Positions 29,115 to 38,128 of a DNA stretch of 64,000 nt are shown in pieces (the first letter of the stretch is position 1; the number at the start of each line of letters is the position of its first letter). The DNA comes from Veronia nyctiphanis. GTDB lineage: Bacteria > Pseudomonadota > Gammaproteobacteria > Enterobacterales > Vibrionaceae. A model generated the notes under the pieces. The model saw nothing but the letters and a program-made list of their open reading frames with translations, did no database searches and was not told the DNA's origin. A program made the position numbers and the translations under genes. The stretch spans positions 310,001-374,000 of the forward strand of contig NZ_PEIB01000002.1 of NCBI RefSeq assembly GCF_004116385.1. Direction: 5' to 3'.

Positions 29115-29687
29115 TTATTTCTTGTGCAAGACGTCGGGCTTTTTTAACGCTTTAGTTTTCGTAGGATGAAAGGCATTTGGCGCAGTGAGCCCGGAGAGCT
29201 TCCAACGCAAAAGTTTGAAGAGCACACCAAGGATCAAAGTCGCCTCAGCTTTCTTCCTTAAGGTGACTGAAACCTCTCCCGTTGCATGCCTTCTATGCAC
29301 CGCGCCCAGTACGGGGCCAATCTTATTTTCTATCTCTCGCAGGTTACTTTCTATGTTGTGGTCAAAGACCCCAACAAAAGGCAAGCCGGGTATTGAATTG
29401 GCAATAGGAGTATTGCAACACGTGGTGTACCAACGGTACATACCTTTTGATCGCAACCTCAGACAGGCGAGATTTTCATGACCCTTAGTGATTTCAAATA
29501 ATGCAGGGGGCATTTGCGTCAAATAGGTGCCACCAGCCGCGTCTAAAATATCGTCTCGACCTAGATGCTGAGCAAAAGATCGGCAGTCACGGCAGTAGCA
29601 AATTACCCGATTAAAACGGCGCCTTCCTATTGTTTTTGCAATCGCAGTGACTTCCTTACAATCACAAGAAAAATGCAGATCGTTCAT
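29115..29687 (-). CDS. DUF6151 / GFA-like cysteine-rich protein
   Basis: A 190-residue protein with paired cysteines that look like zinc ligands: FSCDC near the start, VICYCRDC at about 30-37 and TTCCNT at about 90. This pattern resembles glutathione-dependent formaldehyde-activating (GFA) proteins and their relatives annotated DUF6151. Catalysis has not been established for the group. The C-terminal 40 residues are basic. It sits between ada and an NTF2-like gene on the same strand with short gaps. Confidence 0.65.
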   Translation of the reverse strand: MNDLHFSCDCKEVTAIAKTIGRRRFNRVICYCRDCRSFAQHLGRDDILDAAGGTYLTQMPPALFEITKGHENLACLRLRSKGMYRWYTTCCNTPIANSIPGLPFVGVFDHNIESNLREIENKIGPVLGAVHRRHATGEVSVTLRKKAEATLILGVLFKLLRWKLSGLTAPNAFHPTKTKALKKPDVLHKK

Positions 29688-29715
29688 GAATACCTCGTCA
29701 AATCACAATAATCGC

Positions 29716-30099
29716 TTATTTTTGTTCAAGCGTTTCCGTCCACTTTTTCCGCCAGGCAGGCGCTTCATAGTTTTCTGGCCAATATTCAACCTGGCGGGTT
29801 ATCTTATTGTTTTCAATTGTATGAAAAGTGACTGCAGTGTCTGTTCGTGTCCCGTCAGTAACGGTAATGTCCGTGACTACTTGGTTTCCCTCACAAACAA
29901 TACGATTGATTTTGAAATGCCAGTGGCCATTGGCTGGGTACTCGGTATTAATGGCAATGAAATTATCGCATCCTACAATTCTCTCTGATGATAATGGCCA
30001 GATAGCTTCATAATCGTCAGCTAGCCATTGAGAGGCCGCAGAAAAGTCGTTGCTCTCCATACTTTTCCAAAATGCCAACACCACATTTTTTGCATCCAT
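29716..30099 (-). CDS. SnoaL/NTF2-like family protein
   Basis: A 127-residue protein with the cone-shaped NTF2 fold pattern: first helix FWKSMESNDFSAASQWLADDY, then curved strands with WHFKINRIVCEGNQVVTDITV and the final ITRQVEYWPE strand. Members are isomerases, hydrolases or ligand-binding proteins; the substrate here is unknown. It probably shares a transcript with the GFA-like gene that starts 29 bases after its stop. Confidence 0.72.
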   Translation of the reverse strand: MDAKNVVLAFWKSMESNDFSAASQWLADDYEAIWPLSSERIVGCDNFIAINTEYPANGHWHFKINRIVCEGNQVVTDITVTDGTRTDTAVTFHTIENNKITRQVEYWPENYEAPAWRKKWTETLEQK

Positions 30100-30234
30100 C
30101 TGTAATGACTCCTTTTTTGAGTAAGAGATTACCCAAACATTGGATGTGCGCGCAGTGGAAAGTATCGGCTATGGGAGTTACCCTCATTTTTCTGTATGAG
30201 GGTATGTGAAAGGTCAGTAATAGATCAGTGAGTA

Positions 30235-30327
30235 TTAGACATACAGTGATACAAAAAATACAACCAAAAGCGCCACTATGACGACGGTAAGTGATTTTGC
30301 ACTATTATTGTCGTTGCGTGAGACCAT
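30235..30327 (-). CDS. Putative 30-residue single-helix membrane protein
   Basis: ATG 30327 is preceded by AAGGGGGA at good spacing. The product is a charged N-terminus (MVSRNDNNSAKS) and one hydrophobic helix (LTVVIVALLVVFFVSLYV). The pattern fits small membrane proteins, but no family is recognised and coding is supported only by the binding site and hydrophobic profile. Confidence 0.4.
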   Translation of the reverse strand: MVSRNDNNSAKSLTVVIVALLVVFFVSLYV

Positions 30328-30462
30328 GCTGTATCCCCCTTGTTCGCTCAAAACCGCTGCCAGTCGCAACGGATATATTGAGCACGTATCAAAAGGATGG
30401 TTCATGGTAGTCAAACACAGTGTCACAATAGCGCGACTGACACCCAGAGCAACATTGGGTGA

Positions 30463-31209
30463 TTACCAAGCCCGCCAAATCAAAGCGACACCTGACAAAA
30501 ACAGAAAGGTATAACAGAGACGGTAGACCCAAGTTTCACTGACGACATCAAGTAGCCTCGCTCCAATAGCTACCCCAACAGGGGCAAGGGGTATCAACGT
30601 CAGAGCTGTTGAGATATTGGTCAGACTTAGAAGATCTAGCCAAAGATAGGGAATCAGTTTGAAAAAATTTACCGATGCAAAGAAAACCGCCATGGTCGCA
30701 ACCAGACAGCGTTTATCAAGCTTCAGCGGCAACAAGTAAATACTTGCAGGGCCACCACCTGAATGAATTGTGGTACTGGTGAAACCGCTAAATAAGCTCC
30801 AAAAATAAGCACTCAACGTTCCGGGTTTCTTTTTTGGCAGCCAATCAACCAGATAAAGAATGACGAAGAGTAAGGAAATAATGCCAACCAGAAACTCCAT
30901 CTCACGGTCTCCACCGCCTTTCATGTAAATACCTGCCAACAAAATCCCAATCAGTGCTGGCATTATCATCATTTTTAGGACGCAATAATCAGCAAACTTG
31001 TAGTGATATCTGACCGCAAAAACATCCATGGCGAGTAAGGTAGGAAGCAGAATCGCCGCAGCTTGTTGCACTGGAACCGTCAGCGCCATCATAGGGACCG
31101 CAACAACGCCTAGCGCGCCCCCTAACCCGCCTTTTCCAATTCCGTAAATCAGCACAGCAGGTATCGCGGTCAGATAAAAAAGCGGATCAGAGATAAATGG
31201 CGCAGACAC
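30463..31209 (-). CDS. TauE/SafE family sulfite/anion exporter
   Basis: A 248-residue membrane protein with about eight predicted helices and the family patterns GIGKGGLGGALGVVAVP near the start and FTSTTIHSGGGPASIYLLP near the middle. TauE/SafE proteins move sulfite, sulfonates or small carboxylates. It starts five bases after the iolA stop, so it is probably the last gene of the iolC-iolA transcript; what it exports in inositol catabolism is unknown. Confidence 0.8.
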   Translation of the reverse strand: MSAPFISDPLFYLTAIPAVLIYGIGKGGLGGALGVVAVPMMALTVPVQQAAAILLPTLLAMDVFAVRYHYKFADYCVLKMMIMPALIGILLAGIYMKGGGDREMEFLVGIISLLFVILYLVDWLPKKKPGTLSAYFWSLFSGFTSTTIHSGGGPASIYLLPLKLDKRCLVATMAVFFASVNFFKLIPYLWLDLLSLTNISTALTLIPLAPVGVAIGARLLDVVSETWVYRLCYTFLFLSGVALIWRAW

Positions 31210-31214
31210 CTTCG

Positions 31215-32726
31215 TTATCCGTGTGTCGGCATAATGAAATCGCTCTTGTGTTTTTCAAGTCGGATACTGGTTGGCCAACGGCTGGTGACCGTTTTCATTT
31301 TGGTATAAAAACGAACACCGTCATTACCGTGAACGTTGAGAGGTCCAAAAATCGACCGCTTCCACCCGCCAAAGCTATGAAATGCCATTGGAACGGGAAT
31401 AGGCACATTTATACCCACCATTCCCGCTTGAACATCTTCACTAAAGGCTCGAGCCGTCTCACCGTCGCGAGTAAAAATAGCGGTTCCATTACCATATTCA
31501 TGCTCGTTGATGAGCTCTAAGGCTGTCTGATAGTCAGGCACTCTCACTACAGATAAAACAGGGCCGAAAATTTCTTCCTTGTAGATAGTCATCTCTGGTT
31601 TAACGTAATCAAAGAGCGTCGGGCCGACAAAAAAGCCTTTTTCATACCCATTGACCACCAGTGAACGTCCATCAACCACCAGCTCTGCTCCCGCCTGCTC
31701 ACCCGCGTCAATATAAGAGATAATTTTCGCTTTGTGTTCTGCGGTAATAACAGGCCCCATGTCATTTTCTGGTCCATCCTGTCGTCCTGGGCCTGTTCTC
31801 ATCGCTTGAATCTTGTCGGTCAACCTCGCCACAGCTTCATCCGCTATCTCATCACCGACCGCAACCACGACAGATAGCGCCATACATCTCTCACCAGCAG
31901 CGCCAAAGCCAGCACCCATGATGGCACCCGTAGCCATATCGAGATCAGCGTCCGGCATCAGAATGCAGTGATTTTTCGCGCCGCCCAGTGCCTGACACCG
32001 TTTACCGTGAGCTGATGCAGTGGTGTAAATGTATTCAGCTATCTGTGTTGAACCCACAAAACTCACGGCTTGGACCCGCTTGTCTGTCAGCAGCACATCA
32101 ACCACCTCTTTATCACCTTGCAGTACGTTGAACACGCCATCAGGTAACCCCGACTCTTTTAACAAAGCTGCAATTTTGATTGATACAGAGGGATCCTTTT
32201 CTGAAGGTTTCAAAACAAAGCTATTCCCCGTTGCAAGCGCAATCGGGAACATCCACATCGACACCATGGCGGGAAAATTAAAGGGGGTAATACCCACACA
32301 CACACCGAGGGGCTGCATCAAGGAGTGGCTGTCGACACCTGAACCAACGTTCGCAGAGTTTTCCCCTTTTAGCAGGTGAGGAATGCCGCAAGCAAACTCC
32401 ACCACTTCCAGACCACGGGTTAATTCGCCCAGCGCATCAGAGTGCACCTTGCCATGCTCATCAGTGATCAGTTTTGCTAGTTCATCCATGTTCTTTTCGA
32501 GCAGAGATTTAAATTTAAACATCACTCTGGCTCGACGAAGCGGTGGTGTTTTTGCCCAATCTTTTGCTGCATCATGCGCAGCTGTAAGCGCTGCATCTGC
32601 ATCATCAGGGTTACTCAATACTACCTGATGTGTTTGTGTTCCTGATGCTGGGTTATAAATAGCAGCAAAGCGTTGGCTTGGACTCTCTGACACTTCACCA
32701 TTAATGAAATTTTTAACTGTTTTCAT
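31215..32726 (-). CDS. iolA: Malonate/methylmalonate-semialdehyde dehydrogenase (CoA-acylating)
   Basis: An aldehyde dehydrogenase with the MmsA/IolA pattern: VKNFINGE at the start, GGAKNHCILMPDAD at the glutamate-replacing site and GAAGERCMALS with the catalytic cysteine. It converts malonate semialdehyde, the last inositol intermediate, to acetyl-CoA and CO2. The ATG at 32726 is chosen because GGGAG lies six bases before it; an ATG two codons upstream abuts that site too closely. Length 503, as usual. It lies downstream of iolC in the block A operon and needs no frame repair. Confidence 0.92.
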   Translation of the reverse strand: MKTVKNFINGEVSESPSQRFAAIYNPASGTQTHQVVLSNPDDADAALTAAHDAAKDWAKTPPLRRARVMFKFKSLLEKNMDELAKLITDEHGKVHSDALGELTRGLEVVEFACGIPHLLKGENSANVGSGVDSHSLMQPLGVCVGITPFNFPAMVSMWMFPIALATGNSFVLKPSEKDPSVSIKIAALLKESGLPDGVFNVLQGDKEVVDVLLTDKRVQAVSFVGSTQIAEYIYTTASAHGKRCQALGGAKNHCILMPDADLDMATGAIMGAGFGAAGERCMALSVVVAVGDEIADEAVARLTDKIQAMRTGPGRQDGPENDMGPVITAEHKAKIISYIDAGEQAGAELVVDGRSLVVNGYEKGFFVGPTLFDYVKPEMTIYKEEIFGPVLSVVRVPDYQTALELINEHEYGNGTAIFTRDGETARAFSEDVQAGMVGINVPIPVPMAFHSFGGWKRSIFGPLNVHGNDGVRFYTKMKTVTSRWPTSIRLEKHKSDFIMPTHG

Positions 32727-32833
32727 ATTCATCTCCCTGACTGACTCTAAGAATGCAATTCACATTTTCGATGTTGAAACGAACCACCTTCTTAGCAAGC
32801 TAAACGGTAATTTCCTTCCAGGCTTTGATGCAG

Positions 32834-34769
32834 CTACTTATGGCGTCGCTTCCAGCATGCAATCATATCGATATAGTTCTGCTTTACCGCCTGAATAAAC
32901 TCGTTGTCATCTATCTTCGCAGATAACCATAGGCGTGATGGTTCACCAAATAGAGTGCGGCCTACAGCAAAACCCCGGACATACTGACTCGAAGATGTCG
33001 CTTTGAATCCTTCTTCAAGCTCAACAGCAGGCGCATTCAAGCGAGTATCACCACACCGCGACAATGGGGGTCATGTTTTGAAATGAGTTCATCAGCATCT
33101 TGCCAAGTTTTCGCTGATAATGGTGGTACCTTCCACCAGTCGGGCATGATGCCCAGTTCGTAGACGCGACGCATTACAGACAAATACTGCCCGTCGCTAT
33201 TCTGTGCAGGCGAGTAATCTTTTGGTAATACGACCTCAAGCAGCATGTCGTTTCCGGTCGCACAGCAGGCCTGATAGATCTCAACGATTTTACTTTCCTG
33301 CTCATTACGCAGTAATTCGCCATCCTCGGGGTGATAAAACATCAAACACTTCACAACCTGTTCCTTCGGCCAATTATTGAGATAAGTCCCTATATTGCCG
33401 TGTTCCAGTTTTAACGGGCGCGAACCGGGTAACTCCACGGGCCTACCTATCCAATACTGACCAACGTGATCATCCTTGAGGCCAGTTGCTTCATTTAACA
33501 CGTCTTGGCCAAACGTGCTGTCACACAGTAATCCAGCGTTATTCTCAAGACCCGCTTCTAGTGCACCTTGCCTTGCCGCCTGCCAGATCAATTTTTTCAA
33601 ATACGGAATGTGATTGATTGAGACACCTGCAGCTTCTGCCATGTCGACAAACTGTGACCGGTGATCAAACGCAATAACACACAGCTCGTCCCAGTGCTTT
33701 TCCCGTTTAGTGACACGATGTAAATGATTCAGTCTTGCATCTTTGTCCGGCCTCGGCACATCGGCAGCACGCAGTAAGTAATCATCAAGTTCTTCTTTTG
33801 TTGGCATAGCAGGTGCACAGCCGTGGCGAGAGACGACAAGTGCGCCACAAGCATTCGCATACTTACAGCTTTGCTGCCAAGATTCTCCATTGAGATAACC
33901 TCTGAGAAGCCCAGACATGAAAGCATCTCCTGCTCCAAGCACGTTCAACACATCAACCGAACGCCTGTCACTGTGATACCTTCATCAAGGTCTGACGGTA
34001 TAGGCCCTGAGAAAACACTGCAGCCCAATGCTCCGCGTTTACATACAAGCTCAGCAGAGGTCAGTTTCCTCACTTCGCGCAGTGCCTCAACGGAGTCAGT
34101 GCTTCCACCAGCAATGTGAAACTCTTCTTCTGTTCCAACAATCAAATCAAAGAGGCCCAAGACGTCTTGCAACTGCTCTGTAACAGCATCAGACGCAATG
34201 AAGCGTGTTTCGCCATCACCGGGGGAGGTAAGCCCCCAAAGCACCGGCCGGTAATCAACATCCAATGCTGTTTTCACACCGTGTTTTCTCGCGTATTCCA
34301 ATGCTTTTAACACAGCCTTTCTTGACTTAGGGTTGGAGAGATGGGTACCCGTAATGGCTAGACATTTAGATGATGCAATGTAATCTTCCGACACATCATC
34401 AGGTGTTATTGCAATATCGGCGCAGTTCTCGCGGTAAAAAATCAGCGGGAATGTATCTTGATCCTTAATGCCCAATACGACCAATGCGGTTAGCCTGTCT
34501 GGGTCAGTGATTAAATGCTCAGTATTCACACCTGCCCGTTCTAATTCTTCTCGAACAAAGCGCCCCATATGCTCATTACCCACTCGGGCAAGCATCCCTG
34601 ATTTGAGCCCCTGAATCGCAGTACCGTATGCCACATTTCCTGACGAGCCACCAAGATATTTTGCAAATGTGCTCATATCTTCAAGTCGCGATCCTATCTG
34701 TTTTCCATACAGGTCGACTGCAACTCGCCCCATACATATCACATCCAATGTTTTGTTCTGCTCGCTCAT
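32834..34769 (-). CDS. iolC: 5-dehydro-2-deoxygluconokinase fused to a DUF2090 domain (two frameshifts)
   Basis: Three minus-strand frames join to about 645 residues. The N-terminal PfkB kinase starts at ATG 34769 (AGGAAAC upstream; MSEQNKTLDVICMGR), with LGGSSGNVAYG and the catalytic NVLGAGDAFMSG. The C-terminal 300 residues (from about 335, WDELCVIAFDHRSQF) are DUF2090, an aldolase-like barrel often fused to IolC in proteobacteria. Frames join if CC at 33957-33958 is CCC and C at 33042 is CC (plus strand), giving TGVRVDVLNVLG and VVILGLNAPAVE. The kinase phosphorylates 5-dehydro-2-deoxygluconate; the DUF2090 domain may do the following aldol cleavage. First gene of the operon with iolA. Confidence 0.88.
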
Positions 34770-35179
34770 AGGTGTTTCCTGTAAAGACGCAAATGGAACA
34801 ATCATTTCATTTTAGTATTGAAGGGCGGAATCGTTACTCAGTGAGCATGGTTTGCTGTGAGTGCTCAATGTACCCCCAACATAAAATGAAACGTTTATTT
34901 CATTTTATGTTATGATCGAAATATTGGGTTCGCAACAAGATTGTTCAATATTCGCACAGGGCAGAAACGAGGAGTGAAGAATGTGAGGTGATTAGCACAC
35001 CAAAAAGCTGTGACCACCAAAATATTCCCACACGTAAGAAAGATTGACTAATTCCGGATAGACATTAGAGAAAGCTTATATAAATTGTGCAACTTGACTT
35101 ATATTAAGCAACAAATTGTATTTTAGTCATACACCCAGAAAGCGAATACGGAAATTAAATTTATCAACAAGGACTGAAA
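34770..35179. other. Divergent iolC / iolR intergenic region
   Basis: 410 bases with no gene. It holds the strong palindrome at 34878 and, near the iolC start (about 34805-34814), a half-site TTTCATTTTA identical to ten bases of one arm. The promoters for both directions must lie here. Confidence 0.5.
34878..34911. promoter_or_regulatory. Perfect palindrome, candidate IolR (RpiR-family) operator
   Basis: The 14-base arms AACATAAAATGAAA and TTTCATTTTATGTT are exact inverted copies with a six-base spacer (CGTTTA). The core GAAA-N6-TTTC resembles the GGAA-N6-TTCC site described for the RpiR-type IolR of Sinorhizobium. It lies 109 bases upstream of iolC and 268 upstream of the RpiR gene. Confidence 0.7.
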
Positions 35180-36007
35180 ATGTCGTCAGCAGCAACTCTC
35201 AAAGAACTGGAAGAACAAATCTGTGATCGATTCGAGTCACTGAGCAAGAGGTTAAAGCAAGTTGGCAGGTATTTACTTGATAACCCAGAACAAGTTGCGT
35301 TTGAAACCGTCGCTGTGATAGCCCAAAATGCAGATGTTCCCCCGTCGACCCTGATTCGTTTTGCGCGAGCATTTGGTTACTCTGGCTTTAACGAAATGAA
35401 AGTTTTATTTCGAACTAGCTTGGTTGAAGGAACGAGTGACTATAAAGAACGCCTGAAAATTTATCGCGAATTGGGAGAGGATAACCTCGATCCACAAACA
35501 CCGATTGATATGATGAGACAATTCGCTCGCGCAAACGCTGAAGCGCTTGAAAATATGATCACATCTATATCCGAAGATAATCTCAAAAACGCAGTGGACC
35601 ATTTGAACGATGCGGGCACTATTTATGTGCTCGCCATCGGCCGCTCGTTTAATATCGCCGCTTACACCTTCTACGCATTGCGTCATTCTGGCAGACAGGC
35701 TGTGCTTATCGATGGGCTTGGCGGTATGTATAAAGAGCACATTGACATGGTTTCAAAAAACGACGCACTTATCGCCATTTCATTTGCACCCTACGCGGAA
35801 CAAACAATTCAGTGTGTGAAACTAGCAGCGAAAAAAGGCTGTAAAGTCATCTCTCTGACGGATAGCTCAGTCAGTCCGCTGACAAACATCTCGGATGTCA
35901 GTTTCACTGTAAAAGAAGCGAGTGTGGAAGGTTTCCGGTCACAATCTTCAACACTTTGTATTGCACAAACACTCGCTGTTTCCCTGGCTGGCTACAAAAA
36001 CGATTAA
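35180..36007 (+). CDS. iolR: RpiR/MurR-family regulator, probable inositol regulator IolR
   Basis: A 275-residue protein: an N-terminal RpiR helix-turn-helix (about 5-80; ICDRFESLSKRLKQVGRYLL and DVPPSTLIRFARAFGYSGF) and a C-terminal SIS sugar-phosphate binding domain (about 120-260; AGTIYVLAIGRSFNIAAYTF). Its position between iolC (divergent) and iolG-iolB (convergent), together with the palindrome upstream of iolC, points to a repressor of inositol genes that senses a phosphorylated intermediate. AAGGA precedes the ATG. The frame is intact. Confidence 0.8.
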   Translation: MSSAATLKELEEQICDRFESLSKRLKQVGRYLLDNPEQVAFETVAVIAQNADVPPSTLIRFARAFGYSGFNEMKVLFRTSLVEGTSDYKERLKIYRELGEDNLDPQTPIDMMRQFARANAEALENMITSISEDNLKNAVDHLNDAGTIYVLAIGRSFNIAAYTFYALRHSGRQAVLIDGLGGMYKEHIDMVSKNDALIAISFAPYAEQTIQCVKLAAKKGCKVISLTDSSVSPLTNISDVSFTVKEASVEGFRSQSSTLCIAQTLAVSLAGYKND

Positions 36008-36017
36008 ACGTGGTGAA

Positions 36018-37004
36018 CTATAACAAGATCTTGGTGCCGGTAGAGAGTGATTCAATCGCTGCCTCTGCCAGCTCAAGCGCTTTAAGGCCATCTGAACCAC
36101 TGCAGCTAAGTGCTGCCCTACCTGCAAACACATCAATAAAGTGTTGTAGCTCGATAGCGTAAGCCTGCTTATACCTTTCTAAGAAAAAGTGCATGGGTTT
36201 AGCACTGTTGCAACTCTCTGTACCCCATACATCTAGCTCAGACTCTTTGATATTATTGACCCGAATCAACCCGCGGCTGCCATGAAACTCTAAACGCTGG
36301 TCGTAACCATAGCCTGAACGACGGCTGTTAATAATCGTTGCCATCACCCCCGATTCGAACTCCAACACAATCACGCCAGTGTCGATATCCCCGGCATCCC
36401 CGATTTCTTGATCCACCATGTTAGACCCATGGGCTGTTACAGCAACCACGTCTTCACCAATCATGAATCGGGCAATATCGAAATCATGAATGGTCATATC
36501 CCGGAACATACCGCCCGATACCTTGATGTAACTGACAGGAGGCGGCGCAGGGTCGCGTGAGATGATTGTCAGCGACTCCGCTTTACCAATTTGCCCTTCT
36601 TCATAGTGCTGTCGCATTCCACTTATATTTGGGTCAAAACGCCGATTGAAACCCACCATCAGCATGGCATTATGCTGCTCAACCACCTGAAGGCAGTCAC
36701 GCACTCTATCAATGCTGAGATCAATGGGTTTCTCACAGAATATGGCTTTGCCATTTTTCGCAGCTAACTCAATTAAATCTGCATGCGTATCCGTCGCAGA
36801 GCAAATAAATACCGCATCAATGTCTGAATGCGTCATCGCGTCGTCGACACTCATTACCTCTGCGTTAACCGATTCTGCTAACGCCTTGGCTGCATCCTCA
36901 AAGGGATCAATGACTGCGGCAACACGACATTCAGGATACGCGTGTATATTTTCAGCGTGTATTTTTCCAATACGACCTGCACCGAACATTGCGATATTTG
37001 GCAT
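36018..37004 (-). CDS. iolG: Inositol 2-dehydrogenase
   Basis: A 328-residue Gfo/Idh/MocA oxidoreductase: NAD-binding MFGAGRIGKIHAENI at the start, the EKP motif (FCEKPIDLS, catalytic Lys about 96) and the inositol dehydrogenase segment MTIHDFDIARFM with His and Asp. It oxidises myo-inositol to scyllo-inosose with NAD. AAGGAG lies upstream of the ATG. It follows iolB by 37 bases and forms the second transcript of block A. The frame is intact, unlike its two paralogues in block B. Confidence 0.9.
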   Translation of the reverse strand: MPNIAMFGAGRIGKIHAENIHAYPECRVAAVIDPFEDAAKALAESVNAEVMSVDDAMTHSDIDAVFICSATDTHADLIELAAKNGKAIFCEKPIDLSIDRVRDCLQVVEQHNAMLMVGFNRRFDPNISGMRQHYEEGQIGKAESLTIISRDPAPPPVSYIKVSGGMFRDMTIHDFDIARFMIGEDVVAVTAHGSNMVDQEIGDAGDIDTGVIVLEFESGVMATIINSRRSGYGYDQRLEFHGSRGLIRVNNIKESELDVWGTESCNSAKPMHFFLERYKQAYAIELQHFIDVFAGRAALSCSGSDGLKALELAEAAIESLSTGTKILL

Positions 37005-37041
37005 TTTGACTCCTTCTTGAACCCTTTACTGACAAGTTCAA

Positions 37042-37865
37042 TTACTTAAATTTTCTCGCATACTGATCAGAGTTAACCCATTGATGGTCCTCTTCCCAAC
37101 TAAACAACCACTTACGCACAGGACCAGCCATCACGTTCAGATAGTAGCTGTCATACCCCGCAATGGTTGCGACCGGGTGATAACCTCGCGGAACCATAAC
37201 AACATCTCTGTCGTAAACACCATGCACTCATCCAGCTCTCTGTCGTCAGTGTAAACACGCTGAATACAAAAACCCTGAGAGGGATTAATGCGGTGATAAT
37301 AGGTCTCTTCCAACAGTGTTTCGTCGGGAGGGGTATCACTGTCATGCTTATGGCTAGGATAAGAGCTTGTGCACCCTTCATCGGTATACACCTCAACAAC
37401 CAAAAGACTGTCTGCCTCTTTATTATCTGGGAGGATGTTGTGCACAAACCTCTTATTATTGCCATGTCCTCGAGCTTCTGTGCCAACATCTTCGGGCGAA
37501 ATAATTCTGGATTCGTAATTGGCCTCGCCCGGCGCACTGCAAATTGCCAGCTCAACATCTGAATCAGCTTCAACTTCCAGGGTATCGCCGTTTGTTAAGT
37601 AAACTGACCATGGCGGAATTCGTTCAAACGGACTCATGCGCTCACCGATTCGTCTCGGCTCGCCATCATTCAAAGTAATGGTAACAATGCCGGAAACGAC
37701 AACCAGACACATCTCACTGTCCTTGTCTGATAATGTGGTTTTATCGGCCGTCTTCATCGCGCGAACTTCGAAGCCAACATATTTCCATCTGGCGCTTTCA
37801 GGGGTGATTTTTTGAATCACGCCACCATCATTGCTGACGTTAGATTTAGATAATAACTTTGACAC
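37042..37865 (-). CDS. iolB: 5-deoxy-glucuronate isomerase (frameshifted)
   Basis: The frame from ATG 37865 (MSKLLSKSNVSNDGG) covers most of an IolB bicupin, and the end is read in a neighbouring frame (YDRDVVMVPRGYHPV, then LNVMAGPVRKW). They join if the C at 37218 (plus strand) is CC, giving ECMVVYDRDV; total about 275 residues. The metal-binding HKHD of SYPSHKHDSDTPP and the late histidine in GYHPV are present. It isomerises 5-deoxy-glucuronate to 5-dehydro-2-deoxygluconate. First gene before iolG. Confidence 0.88.
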
Positions 37866-37978
37866 GAAACGTTTCCTTGTTTGCTGTTTTATTTGACTTC
37901 CTCTGTGCGGCGAACCACACCCAGCGCAAGATCGCTATACCATGATTCTAGAATAGCTCAGTCATTCATATAAATAAT

Positions 37979-37992
37979 GGAATATATATTTC
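37979..37992. promoter_or_regulatory. Candidate IolR site upstream of iolB
   Basis: GGAA-TATATA-TTTC lies 114 bases before the iolB start. It has the same GRAA-N6-TTYC design as the palindrome upstream of iolC, though the outer arms are not conserved. Confidence 0.4.
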
Positions 37993-38077
37993 GTAATCTG
38001 GCCATATGAAATGGAACAGTAGTATCCAAAGAAAGACGAATTAGGGGTATGAAAAATAAAATTGTCGTTGGTTCAGC

Positions 38078-38109
38078 AAAAAAGAAAAGCCCGGTATGTA
38101 ACCGGGCTT
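38078..38109 (-). terminator. Intrinsic terminator of the serine hydrolase gene
   Basis: Minus-strand arms AAGCCCGGT and ACCGGGCTT with a five-base loop, followed by TTTCTTTTTT. It lies 20 bases after the hydrolase stop. Confidence 0.85.
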
Positions 38110-38128
38110 CGTGCTGGCGCATAAAAGA

